Assembly: GCA_023391015.1 (NCBI GenBank)
Contig: JAEWBT010000091.1
Coordinates: forward strand, 1 to 8,613
Source: Bacteroidota bacterium
GTDB lineage: Bacteria > Bacteroidota > Bacteroidia > Chitinophagales > Chitinophagaceae
Direction of reading: 5' to 3'
Length of the DNA stretch: 8,613 bases
In this document: piece by piece, positions 1-5,436 of the stretch
Position numbering within the stretch: position 1 is the first letter of the stretch
How the letters are laid out: every line of letters begins with the position of its first letter
Notes under the pieces: generated by a model
The model's database searches: none
What the model was told of the DNA's origin: nothing
Seen by the model: the letters and a program-made list of their open reading frames with translations, nothing else
Made by a program: the position numbers and the translations under genes

Positions 1-19
1 ACTTTCTACTTAACAGGTC

Positions 20-442
20 ATGTTACAACCTAAAAAAGTAAAACACCGTAAAGCGCATAAGGGCCGGATTCGCGGCAATGCACAGCGCGGCGCTACGATT
101 GCCTTTGGCTCTTTTGGCCTGAAGGCGCTGGAACCGAAATGGATCACCAACCGCCAGATTGAGGCGGCCCGCCAGGCAATGACCCGCCACATGAAACGTG
201 AGGGTAACGTTTGGATTCGCATTTTCCCGGACAAGCCCATTACCCGCAAGCCTGCCGAAGTGCGGATGGGTAAAGGTAAAGGCTCGCTCGACCATTGGGC
301 AGCCGTGGTGAAGCCGGGTCGCATCATGTTTGAATGCGAAGGCGTGCCACTGCAACTGGCGCAGGAAGCGCTGGAACTGGCTGCTCAAAAGCTGCCAATC
401 AAAACCAAGTTTGTTGTTCGCCGCGACTACGTAGGCGCCTAA
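20..442 (+). CDS. rplP: 50S ribosomal protein L16 (uL16)
   Basis: Large-subunit protein that sits near the peptidyl-transferase centre and the A-site tRNA and is needed for late 50S assembly. The 140-residue product has the family's usual length and start (MLQPKKVKHRKAHKGR). It carries the conserved block VRMGKGKGSLDHW (residues 81-93) followed by VVKPGRIMFE (96-105). The C-terminal helix AQEALELAAQKLPIKTKFV (114-132) is also typical. The ATG at 20 is preceded by an A/T-rich leader without a Shine-Dalgarno sequence. It is the first complete gene in the window; by family gene order rpsC would lie upstream, but it is not visible. The gap to rpmC is 165 bp, large for this gene pair. Confidence 0.98.
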   Translation: MLQPKKVKHRKAHKGRIRGNAQRGATIAFGSFGLKALEPKWITNRQIEAARQAMTRHMKREGNVWIRIFPDKPITRKPAEVRMGKGKGSLDHWAAVVKPGRIMFECEGVPLQLAQEALELAAQKLPIKTKFVVRRDYVGA

Positions 443-444
443 GC

Positions 445-585
445 AGACAAAAGACGATAGACAAAAGACAAAAGAGTGGAGAAGCCTTTCTCTGCATCTG
501 CTGTTGGTTTTCCGGAAATTTCCGGTTGGTCTAGACATCGTTTTCAAATGACCCCGAATCAGACAAAAGCTTTTGTCTTTTGTCT
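445..585. repeat. Inverted word repeats AGACAAAAG in the rplP-rpmC gap
   Basis: The word AGACAAAAG occurs at 445-453 (in AGACAAAAGACG), 459-467 (part of AGACAAAAGACAAAAG, 459-474) and 561-569. The inverse 16-mer CTTTTGTCTTTTGTCT lies at 570-585 and is the exact reverse complement of 459-474, so a 16-bp stem could close a loop of about 95 nt. The copy at 561-569 also abuts its own inverse, giving a perfect 18-bp palindrome at 561-578. No open frame here has coding character. The function is unknown. Confidence 0.85.
508..525. repeat. TTTCCGGAAA palindrome pair 1 (second copy partial)
   Basis: TTTCCGGAAA at 509-518 is followed directly by TTTCCGG at 519-525, giving a perfect 14-bp palindrome CCGGAAATTTCCGG at 512-525. 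The centres are 10 bp apart. The element lies inside the loop of the larger AGACAAAAG inverted repeat. The same word recurs in other gaps of this cluster. Confidence 0.85.
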
Positions 586-607
586 TTCGACTTTCTTCTT
601 ATAAACA

Positions 608-817
608 ATGGCAAAAGCACAATCCACGGCGGCTGAATACCGCGCGCTTGACGATAAGGGACTTGCTGACAAAATCAGCGATAATGAAATGCAAATGAAG
701 CGTCTGCAATTCTCCCACGCTGTCACTCCGCTTGAAAACCCGGTAGCGATCCGCACCCTGCGTCGCGAGACCGCCCGCCTCAAAACAGAACAGCGCAAAC
801 GCACGCTGGGCTCCTAA
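608..817 (+). CDS. rpmC: 50S ribosomal protein L29 (uL29)
   Basis: Small two-helix protein of the 50S subunit, located beside the polypeptide exit tunnel where it contacts L23 and helps form the docking site for trigger factor and SRP. The product has 69 residues, in the normal range of 60-75. It shows the family pattern of a first helix (LDDKGLADKISDNEMQMKRLQFSHA, about 14-38), a short turn, and the signature NPVAIRTLRRETARLKTEQ (44-62). The start ATG follows an A/T-rich leader. It ends 17 bp before rpsQ, the tightest spacing in the window, so these two genes are almost certainly co-transcribed. Confidence 0.96.
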   Translation: MAKAQSTAAEYRALDDKGLADKISDNEMQMKRLQFSHAVTPLENPVAIRTLRRETARLKTEQRKRTLGS

Positions 818-834
818 AAACAATTTTCCTGACC

Positions 835-1104
835 ATGACCCCCAACACAAACGACCGCAAGCGCCGTAAGAGCCGTATCGGTATCGTGAGCAGCGCGAAA
901 ATGGAAAAAACCATTACCGTGTCTGTGGAGCGGAAACTGAAACACCCGATTTACGGTAAGTTTCTGAAATCTACCACCAAGTTTATGGCGCATGATGAGC
1001 AGAACGCTGCCGGCCTCGGCGATACCGTTCGCATCATGGAAACCCGGCCGATGAGCAAAAACAAGCGCTGGCGCCTGGTGGAAGTTATCGAAAAGGCGAA
1101 GTAA
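835..1104 (+). CDS. rpsQ: 30S ribosomal protein S17 (uS17)
   Basis: Primary 16S rRNA-binding protein of the 30S body, with an OB-fold. The 89-residue length fits the family. RKSRIGIVSSAKMEKTITV (11-29) and the segment VERKLKHPIYGKFLKSTTKF (31-50) are the core strands. The signature GDTVRIMETRPMSKNKRWRL (62-81) is intact. The start at 835 is preferred to the internal ATG at 901 because the latter would remove the first conserved strand. It is followed by a 118-bp gap with competing hairpins, roughly where the S10 and spc operons separate in E. coli. Confidence 0.97.
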   Translation: MTPNTNDRKRRKSRIGIVSSAKMEKTITVSVERKLKHPIYGKFLKSTTKFMAHDEQNAAGLGDTVRIMETRPMSKNKRWRLVEVIEKAK

Positions 1105-1139
1105 GGATTCCGGAAATTTTCTTTCCAATCCAGAGCCAC

Positions 1140-1196
1140 AGAGTAGGGTGGGTGTCCAGACATGCAGCCCCTGCTCTTTTTTATTCTAATGTCTGG
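1140..1196 (+). terminator. Terminator-like or attenuator-like hairpins before rplN
   Basis: AGAGTAGGG (1140-1148) can pair with CCCTGCTCT (1169-1177), nine pairs including one U-G, followed by TTTTTATT (1178-1185). A second pairing, CCAGACAT (1156-1163) with ATGTCTGG (1189-1196), uses the loop of the first and sequence beyond the T-run, so it competes with the first or forms a pseudoknot. A small GCAG/CTGC hairpin (1164-1174) lies between. The arrangement resembles a conditional terminator at the S17/L14 boundary. This is a reading by eye; no folding energy was computed. Confidence 0.45.
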
Positions 1197-1222
1197 TTAA
1201 AGGCTTTCCTACATTTTCAACC

Positions 1223-1591
1223 ATGATCCAACAAGAATCCCGCCTGAACGTAGCCGATAACTCCGGCGCCAAAGAAGTGCTTTGCATTCGCGTATTGGGC
1301 AACTCCGGTCAGGACTATGCCCACGTGGGCGACAAAATCGTTGTTACCGTTAAAGATGCCCTTCCCGGCGGCAACGTGAAAAAAGGTACTGTTTCCAAAG
1401 CAGTCATCGTGCGCACCAAAAACAAACTGCGCCGCAAAGACGGTTCTTATATTTCCTTTGACGACAACGCTGTGGTGCTCCTCAACAACTCGGACGATCC
1501 GCGCGGTACCCGCATCTTTGGGCCAGTCGCCCGTGAGCTGCGCGATAAGGGTTACATGAAAATTGTTTCTCTCGCACCTGAAGTTTTGTAA
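1223..1591 (+). CDS. rplN: 50S ribosomal protein L14 (uL14)
   Basis: Beta-barrel 50S protein at the subunit interface that contacts 16S rRNA in bridge B8 and is the docking site for the silencing factor RsfS. Its 122 residues match the family length exactly. MIQQESRLNVADNSGAK (1-17) is the conserved N-terminus. The central VGDKIVVTVKDALPGGNVKKG (35-55) and the C-terminal signature GTRIFGPVARELRDKGYMKI (95-114) are all present. The start ATG has an A/T-rich leader and no Shine-Dalgarno sequence. It is the first gene of the spc-type block. Confidence 0.98.
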   Translation: MIQQESRLNVADNSGAKEVLCIRVLGNSGQDYAHVGDKIVVTVKDALPGGNVKKGTVSKAVIVRTKNKLRRKDGSYISFDDNAVVLLNNSDDPRGTRIFGPVARELRDKGYMKIVSLAPEVL

Positions 1592-1611
1592 GGATTTTTT
1601 TCTTACTTTTG
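1585..1611 (+). promoter_or_regulatory. Candidate Bacteroidota-type promoter upstream of rplX
   Basis: TACTTTTG at 1604-1611 matches the -7 consensus TAnnTTTG known for Bacteroidota housekeeping sigma factors. An upstream TTTG at 1585-1588 could be the -33 element, but the 15-nt spacing is shorter than the usual 19-21 and it overlaps the end of rplN. Transcription would begin near 1616-1620, just before a strong hairpin. It would make rplX and the following genes independent of rplN read-through. Confidence 0.4.
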
Positions 1612-1621
1612 CACCCCATTT

Positions 1622-1646
1622 GACCCCGCAATCCAAATGCGGGGTC
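1622..1646 (+). promoter_or_regulatory. GC-rich hairpin in the rplX leader
   Basis: GACCCCGCA (1622-1630) and TGCGGGGTC (1638-1646) are perfect complements separated by a 7-nt loop. No T-run follows on the + strand, so it is not an intrinsic terminator for rplN. It would sit at or near the 5' end of an RNA started at the candidate TACTTTTG promoter. Stabilising the mRNA or regulating rplX are possible roles. Confidence 0.6.
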
Positions 1647-1668
1647 GCTTTAAGATACCATCTGCATC

Positions 1669-2004
1669 GTGAAAAAGCGTTTTGCTCCTAAGTTCAATAT
1701 CAAGAAGGGCGACCAGGTAGTCGTTATTGCCGGCAACGACAAGAACCGCACCGAGCCCCGCACTGTTCTCGCTGTTTATCCTCAAAAAAGCCGTGTGCTG
1801 GTAGAAGGCGTTGGCATGGTGACCAAACACCAAAAGCCGTCTGCCCAAAACCCGCAGGGTGGCATCGTGCAGCAGGAAGCCTCTATCCACATCTCCAACG
1901 TGATGCTGTGGGATGCCAAATCCAATGCTGCCGCCCGCATCCGCCGCGAGCGTACCGAAACCGGCTTTAACCGCGTTTCTAAAAAGAGCGGCGAGACCCT
2001 CTAA
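1669..2004 (+). CDS. rplX: 50S ribosomal protein L24 (uL24)
   Basis: Assembly-initiator protein of the 50S subunit that binds the 5' domain of 23S rRNA and lies at the tunnel exit. The 111-residue product holds the KOW motif in IKKGDQVVVIAGNDKNRTEP (11-30) and the hallmark RVLVEGVGMVTKHQKP (42-57). A basic C-terminal extension follows. Translation starts at GTG (1669); no in-frame ATG lies near it, and the MKKRFAPKFNIKKGD N-terminus fits the family. The segment after GNDK carries NRTEP where many homologues have a glycine/lysine-rich turn, a mild divergence. Confidence 0.96.
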   Translation: MKKRFAPKFNIKKGDQVVVIAGNDKNRTEPRTVLAVYPQKSRVLVEGVGMVTKHQKPSAQNPQGGIVQQEASIHISNVMLWDAKSNAAARIRRERTETGFNRVSKKSGETL

Positions 2005-2025
2005 ATCTTTTTTTGTTTTCACCCA

Positions 2026-2050
2026 GGTTAACGGTTGGAAATCGTTATCC
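2026..2050 (+). promoter_or_regulatory. Weak hairpin in the rplE leader
   Basis: GGTTAACG (2026-2033) and CGTTATCC (2043-2050) can pair at seven of eight positions around a 9-nt loop, ending 14 nt before the rplE start. In E. coli the spc operon is regulated by S8 binding at the rplX-rplE junction. The location is suggestive, but I see no clear S8-site signature. Confidence 0.25.
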
Positions 2051-2064
2051 GAACACACTATCCA

Positions 2065-2646
2065 ATGGCTGAAACTAATTACTCTGCACGCCTCCAGAAG
2101 AAATACCGCGACGAGGTGGTGCCTGCGCTGATGAAGCGCTTTGGTTATAAAACCATCATGCAGGTTCCCCGTCTGGAGAAAATCTGCCTCAATCAGGGCG
2201 TGAAAGGCGCTGTATCTGACAAAAAACTCATCGACGACGCCGTTCAGGAAATGACGATGATCTCGGGTCAGAAAGCCGTTCCAACCCTGTCTACCAAAGA
2301 CATTTCCAACTTTAAGCTCCGGAAGGCCATGCCGATTGGCTGCCGCGTAACCCTGCGCGGTCAGAACATGTATGAATTCCTCGACCGCCTGGTATCGATT
2401 TCGCTGCCCCGCGTGCGTGACTTCAAAGGCATTAATGAAAAGTCTTTCGATGGCCGTGGCAACTATACCATGGGCGTTACCGAGCAGATCATTTTTCCGG
2501 AAATCAACATCGACAAGGTGGGCCGTATTTCCGGAATGGACGTAACTTTTGTTACCTCTGCCGAAACCAACGAAGAAGCTTACGAACTGCTGCGCGAAAT
2601 GGGTATGCCTTTCCGCAACGCAAAGAAAACAGAAACACCCGCCTAA
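2065..2646 (+). CDS. rplE: 50S ribosomal protein L5 (uL5)
   Basis: Central-protuberance protein that delivers and holds 5S rRNA with L18 and contacts the P-site tRNA. Taken from ATG 2065 it has 193 residues, slightly longer than the typical 179 because of N- and C-terminal tails. The open frame runs back to TTG 2035, but MAETNYSARLQKKYRDEV is the natural family start. Conserved blocks are VPRLEKICLNQGVK (34-47), RVTLRGQNMYEFLDRLV (94-110), LPRVRDFKG (114-122) and the signature GNYTMGVTEQIIFPEI (132-147). One TTTCCGGAAA palindrome (2494-2503) lies inside this gene, coding for the FPE of that signature. Confidence 0.97.
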   Translation: MAETNYSARLQKKYRDEVVPALMKRFGYKTIMQVPRLEKICLNQGVKGAVSDKKLIDDAVQEMTMISGQKAVPTLSTKDISNFKLRKAMPIGCRVTLRGQNMYEFLDRLVSISLPRVRDFKGINEKSFDGRGNYTMGVTEQIIFPEINIDKVGRISGMDVTFVTSAETNEEAYELLREMGMPFRNAKKTETPA

Positions 2647-2656
2647 GCGGCAATGG

Positions 2657-2753
2657 GCTGATGTGCTAATATGCCTATGTGCTGATTAGCCAAAATATTT
2701 CGACTATTACTTTTAGATGAGCCATTAGCAGATTAGCAAATTGGCACATCAGC
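2657..2753. repeat. Inverted word repeats (GCTGATGTGC / GCACATCAGC) in the rplE-rpsN gap
   Basis: GCTGATGTGC (2657-2666) is exactly complementary to GCACATCAGC (2744-2753). Related words lie between: CTAATATGCC, GTGCTGATTAGCC, ATTAGCAGATTAGCAAA. The two halves of the gap are imperfect reverse complements over roughly 35 bases, so the 120-bp gap could fold as one long imperfect hairpin. It is low in complexity and has no coding potential. Confidence 0.75.
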
Positions 2754-2766
2754 AAATTAAATACTA

Positions 2767-3036
2767 ATGGCTAAAGAATCCGTAAAAGCACGCGAAAGAA
2801 AACGCGCCCGTCTTGTTGCATTGTACGCTGAGCGTCGTGCGGCCCTCAAAGCTGCCGGCGACTATGCGGCCCTCGACAAGCTGCCCCGCAACTCTTCCCC
2901 AGTGCGCCTCCACAACCGTTGCCAAATCACCGGTCGCCCCCGCGGCTATATGCGCCACTTCGGCATTTGCCGCGTGGTGTTCCGCGATATGGCCCTCGAC
3001 GGCAAAATCCCAGGTCTTAAAAAGGCCAGTTGGTAG
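2767..3036 (+). CDS. rpsN: 30S ribosomal protein S14 (uS14), zinc-independent form
   Basis: Late-assembling 30S head protein near the decoding region and S3/S10. The product has 89 residues, matching the long zinc-free (C-minus) class rather than the 61-residue zinc-ribbon class. Only Cys52 and Cys68 are present, without CxxC pairs. The signature LHNRCQITGRPRGYMRHFGI (48-67) is intact, followed by CRVVFRDMALDGKIPGLKKASW to the end. The N-terminal MAKESVKARERKRARL is typical. The stop is TAG, the only non-TAA stop in the window. It is flanked on both sides by gaps of over 100 bp filled with inverted repeats. Confidence 0.98.
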   Translation: MAKESVKARERKRARLVALYAERRAALKAAGDYAALDKLPRNSSPVRLHNRCQITGRPRGYMRHFGICRVVFRDMALDGKIPGLKKASW

Positions 3037-3062
3037 TATTTCTTCACGTAGTCAGGTCGGAT

Positions 3063-3097
3063 GATTTCCGGAAATAAAACACTTTTTTCCGGAAATC
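3063..3097. repeat. TTTCCGGAAA palindrome pair 2 (rpsN-rpsH gap)
   Basis: TTTCCGGAAA occurs at 3065-3074 and 3086-3095, centres 21 bp apart. Each copy is a palindrome, and the extended arms GATTTCCGGAAA (3063-3074) and TTTCCGGAAATC (3086-3097) are also exact complements. The transcript could therefore form a 12-bp stem with an 11-nt loop. The T-run lies inside the loop, not after the stem, so this is not a standard terminator on the + strand. Confidence 0.85.
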
Positions 3098-3137
3098 CCG
3101 AAACCAGTTACAACCTTAAAAGACCTCAAGAAACGTC

Positions 3138-3536
3138 ATGGTTACTGATCCTATTGCAGATTTTCTGACCCGCATCCGTAACGCGCAAATGGCCCGCCAC
3201 CGTATCGTGGAAATTCCGGCCTCTAATACTAAAAAGCGCATCACCGAAATTCTGTACGATAAAGGCTATATCCTGAAGTATAAATTCGAGGATGACAACA
3301 AGCAGGGCCTGATCAAAATCGCCCTTAAGTACGATCCGTCCACCAAAGAGCCGGCCATCAAAAGCCTTGAGCGCGTGAGCCGTCCCGGCCTGCGCCAATA
3401 CTCGAAGCCTGCCGAAATCCGCCGCGTACAAAACGGCCTCGGCATCGCCATCATCTCGACCTCTAAAGGCGTGATGACCGACAAAGAAGCCCGCGCTCAA
3501 AATGTTGGTGGCGAAGTAATGGCTCACATCTACTAA
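3138..3536 (+). CDS. rpsH: 30S ribosomal protein S8 (uS8)
   Basis: Primary 16S rRNA-binding protein that nucleates the central domain of the 30S subunit; in E. coli it also represses the spc operon by binding its mRNA. The 132 residues match the family. The N-terminus MVTDPIADFLTRIRNAQMAR (1-20) and the C-terminal signature ISTSKGVMTDKEA (106-118) with NVGGEVMAHIY at the end are complete. Between them lie the conserved KKRITEILYDKGYI (32-45) and SRPGLRQY. The start ATG follows an A-rich leader. Confidence 0.98.
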   Translation: MVTDPIADFLTRIRNAQMARHRIVEIPASNTKKRITEILYDKGYILKYKFEDDNKQGLIKIALKYDPSTKEPAIKSLERVSRPGLRQYSKPAEIRRVQNGLGIAIISTSKGVMTDKEARAQNVGGEVMAHIY

Positions 3537-3547
3537 GAAATTTTTTC

Positions 3548-3608
3548 TACCGGCAAATACATTAATCCTCCCGATACCCACGGATGACCGGTTTGCCGGT
3601 ATTTTTTT
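3548..3608 (+). terminator. Terminator-like hairpin between rpsH and rplF
   Basis: ACCGG (3587-3591), loop TTTG, CCGGT (3596-3600), then A and seven Ts (3602-3608) has the form of an intrinsic terminator. TACCGGCAAA (3548-3557) can instead pair over ten bases with TTTGCCGGTA (3592-3601), dissolving the small stem but leaving a longer one before the same T-run. A second T-tract follows at 3613-3619. The structure is odd here, because rplF and ten more genes of the cluster lie downstream. Confidence 0.6.
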
Positions 3609-3632
3609 CTCTTTTTTTAATTTTCAGGTATC

Positions 3633-4187
3633 ATGTCTCGAATTGGAAAACGTACGATCAACGTACCTTCCGGCGTAACCGTAACGGTTTCTCCCTCCAA
3701 CGAAGTAACCGTAAAAGGTCCTAAAGGTGAGTTGAAAGAACAACTCGACCGCGATATTAAAGTAAGCGTGGAAGACGGCGTACTGTCCGTATCCCGCCCA
3801 ACCGATCAGATCCGCCATCGTGCCCTGCACGGTCTCTATGGTGCTTTGGTTGCCAACATGGTGAAAGGCGTTACTGAAGGCTTTACCCGCAATCTGGAGT
3901 TGGTGGGTGTAGGTTACCGTGCTGCCGTAACCGGTCAGACACTGGATATGGCGCTCGGTTTTTCGCACAACATCATCATGGAACTGCCGAAAGAAGTGAA
4001 AGCTACGGCTACTTCTGAAAAAGGTCAGAACCCAAAGATTGCGCTGGAAAGCATCGACAAGCAACTGCTGGGTCAGGTAGCTGCCAAGATTCGCAGCCTG
4101 CGCAAGCCAGAGCCTTACAAAGGCAAGGGTGTTCGCTACAGCGATGAAATCGTTCGCCGCAAAGCCGGTAAGTCTGCTGGTAAGTAA
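3633..4187 (+). CDS. rplF: 50S ribosomal protein L6 (uL6)
   Basis: 50S protein made of two related domains that lies by the sarcin-ricin loop near the factor-binding site. The 184-residue product fits the usual 175-185. MSRIGKRTINVPSGVTVTV (1-19) and EVTVKGPKGELK begin domain 1. LELVGVGYRAAVTGQTLDMALGFSH, about residues 89-113, is the conserved opening of domain 2. The C-terminal signature PEPYKGKGVRY (159-169) is intact. The start is reached through a T-rich leader downstream of the terminator-like hairpin. The gap to rplR is 63 bp. Confidence 0.98.
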   Translation: MSRIGKRTINVPSGVTVTVSPSNEVTVKGPKGELKEQLDRDIKVSVEDGVLSVSRPTDQIRHRALHGLYGALVANMVKGVTEGFTRNLELVGVGYRAAVTGQTLDMALGFSHNIIMELPKEVKATATSEKGQNPKIALESIDKQLLGQVAAKIRSLRKPEPYKGKGVRYSDEIVRRKAGKSAGK

Positions 4188-4250
4188 TCTATAACCTAAA
4201 TCCGGTAGCCCTCGGAGAAACCTTTGGGGAGCCCGTACAACTTCTTTTTT

Positions 4251-4607
4251 ATGCAAACTGCACAAAAAACAATCCGCCGTCAAAAGCTTCGCTGGCGGAT
4301 TCGTGCCAAAATTTCCGGCACTGCGCAAAAACCCCGTATGTCGGTTTTTCGCTCCAATAAAGATATCTACGTTCAGATTATCGACGACGCTACCGGCACG
4401 ACGCTGGCTGCGGCCAACAGCCGTCAGAAAGGCATCGGCGATAGCGGCAACAAAACTGCCCGCGCGATGGAAGTGGGTCGCGAAATCGCCCGCAAAGCCA
4501 AAGACCTCGGTATCGAAGTCTGCGTGTTTGATCGTGGTGGCTATCTGTATCACGGTCGCGTAAAGGCAGTAGCCGAAGGCGCACGCGAAGGCGGACTCAA
4601 ACTCTAA
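4251..4607 (+). CDS. rplR: 50S ribosomal protein L18 (uL18)
   Basis: 5S rRNA-binding protein of the central protuberance, acting with L5. Taken from ATG 4251 the product has 118 residues, the normal length. An in-frame ATG at 4224 would add nine residues (MGSPYNFFF) unlike any L18 start and is rejected. Features are the basic N-terminus IRRQKLRWRIRAKI (8-21), RMSVFRSNKDIYVQIID (29-45), and the C-terminal hallmark FDRGGYLYHGRVKA (93-106) with AEGAREGGLKL. It lies 28 bp before rpsE. Confidence 0.97.
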   Translation: MQTAQKTIRRQKLRWRIRAKISGTAQKPRMSVFRSNKDIYVQIIDDATGTTLAAANSRQKGIGDSGNKTARAMEVGREIARKAKDLGIEVCVFDRGGYLYHGRVKAVAEGAREGGLKL

Positions 4608-4635
4608 TCTCCCAACAAGCCTATATTCTCAAGAA

Positions 4636-5157
4636 ATGTCTGTTCAATCAACAAACAACCGCGTTAAAGGCGGCGATCTGGAACTCACCGAAAAGGTGGT
4701 GCAGATCAACCGCGTTGTAAAAACCACCAAAGGTGGCCGCGCGTTTTCTTTTTCTGCATTAGTGGTTGTGGGAGACGGAAACGGCGTGATCGGTCACGGC
4801 CTCGGCAAAGCCAAGGAAGTGCAGGAAGCTATCACCAAAGGTATTGACGACGCGAAGAAAAACCTCATCCGCATTCCGGTGATGAAGGGTACCATTCCGC
4901 ACGAGCAATTCGCCAAAGAAGGCGCTGCTAAAGTGCTGATCCGCCCGGCGGCTCCCGGTACCGGCGTAATCGCAGGTGGTTCCATGCGTGCTGTGCTCGA
5001 AGCAGCCGGCCTGCAAAACGTGCTGAGCAAAAGCCTCGGATCTGCCAACCCGCACAACGTGGTGAAGGCAACCTATAAAGCGCTGAGCATGCTGCGTGAG
5101 CCGATTGAAGTGGCTAAAGAGCGCAACATCAACCTGAAAAAAGTATTTAACGGTTAA
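4636..5157 (+). CDS. rpsE: 30S ribosomal protein S5 (uS5)
   Basis: 30S protein at the mRNA entry channel that helps control decoding accuracy and mRNA unwinding. The 173 residues fit the family. The N-terminal double-stranded-RNA-binding domain starts at ELTEKVVQINRVVKTTKGGR (16-35), followed by FSALVVVGDGNGVIGHGLGK (39-58). The C-terminal domain carries RPAAPGTGVIAGGSMRAVLE (103-122) and SLGSANPHNVVKATYKAL (133-150). The Arg/Gly loop near 31-35, where spectinomycin-resistance changes fall in other species, looks normal. The start ATG follows TCAAGAA with no true Shine-Dalgarno sequence. Confidence 0.98.
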   Translation: MSVQSTNNRVKGGDLELTEKVVQINRVVKTTKGGRAFSFSALVVVGDGNGVIGHGLGKAKEVQEAITKGIDDAKKNLIRIPVMKGTIPHEQFAKEGAAKVLIRPAAPGTGVIAGGSMRAVLEAAGLQNVLSKSLGSANPHNVVKATYKALSMLREPIEVAKERNINLKKVFNG

Positions 5158-5160
5158 TGC

Positions 5161-5220
5161 GTTGATGGGTTGATAGGTTTATCTGTTTCCATAAACCCAT
5201 CAACCTGTAAACCCATCAAC
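5161..5220. repeat. Four-copy inverted repeat (GTTGATGGGTTTA) in the rpsE-rpmD gap
   Basis: Unit copies are seen at 5161-5171 and 5169-5182 on the + strand, and inverted at 5191-5204 and 5207-5220. The inverted pair contains a 13-bp direct repeat, TAAACCCATCAAC, at 5192-5204 and 5208-5220. The inner copies pair with one mismatch around an 8-nt loop, and the outer copies pair perfectly, giving a nearly continuous long hairpin that fills the gap. No gene is visible here. Confidence 0.85.
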
Positions 5221-5235
5221 TTTTCAAATCCAACC

Positions 5236-5424
5236 ATGGCTAAAATTAAAATCACCCAGGTGCGCAGCGGTATCGACCGCCCGGAGCGTCAGAAGCGCAC
5301 GCTTCAGGCCCTTGGCTTGCGCAAAATGCTTTCTACCGTTGAGGTGGAAGCCACCCCGCAAATTCTTGGTATGGTGAAAAAGGTTTCGCACCTCATCACC
5401 GTGGAAGAGCTTGCCGGCGAATAA
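5236..5424 (+). CDS. rpmD: 50S ribosomal protein L30 (uL30)
   Basis: Small 50S protein on the solvent side of domain II of 23S rRNA, found in many but not all bacteria. The product has 62 residues, the usual short bacterial form. MAKIKITQVRSGIDRPERQK (1-20) contains the conserved lysine-rich first strand and the QKRTLQALGLRKM helix (19-31). VEATPQILGMVKKVSHLITVEE (about 38-59) completes the ferredoxin-like fold. The open frame extends upstream to 5170, but that portion is the inverted-repeat DNA and is not coding; ATG 5236 gives the family start. Confidence 0.96.
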   Translation: MAKIKITQVRSGIDRPERQKRTLQALGLRKMLSTVEVEATPQILGMVKKVSHLITVEELAGE

Positions 5425-5436
5425 AATCTTCTTGAG

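Noticed and set aside
443..607. CRISPR-like short repeats
   Set aside because: The AGACAAAAG words are too short, occur in both orientations and lack uniform spacers; no cas gene is nearby.
1105..1222. tRNA or other known structured RNA
   Set aside because: No cloverleaf or CCA end is present; only simple stems are seen.
2035..2064. TTG start adding ten residues to L5
   Set aside because: The ATG at 2065 gives the family N-terminus; the extension falls in the leader with the small hairpin.
4224..4250. Earlier ATG for L18 (MGSPYNFFF)
   Set aside because: The added residues do not match L18 starts, whereas the product from 4251 has the standard 118-residue length.
3624..4553. Long open frame of 309 codons on the - strand across rplF and rplR
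   Set aside because: It lies opposite two well-identified ribosomal genes, its translation has no recognisable domain, and such antisense frames are common over biased codons.
5170..5235. N-terminal extension of L30
   Set aside because: This stretch is the GTTGATGGG inverted repeat; the conserved protein begins at MAKIKITQ.
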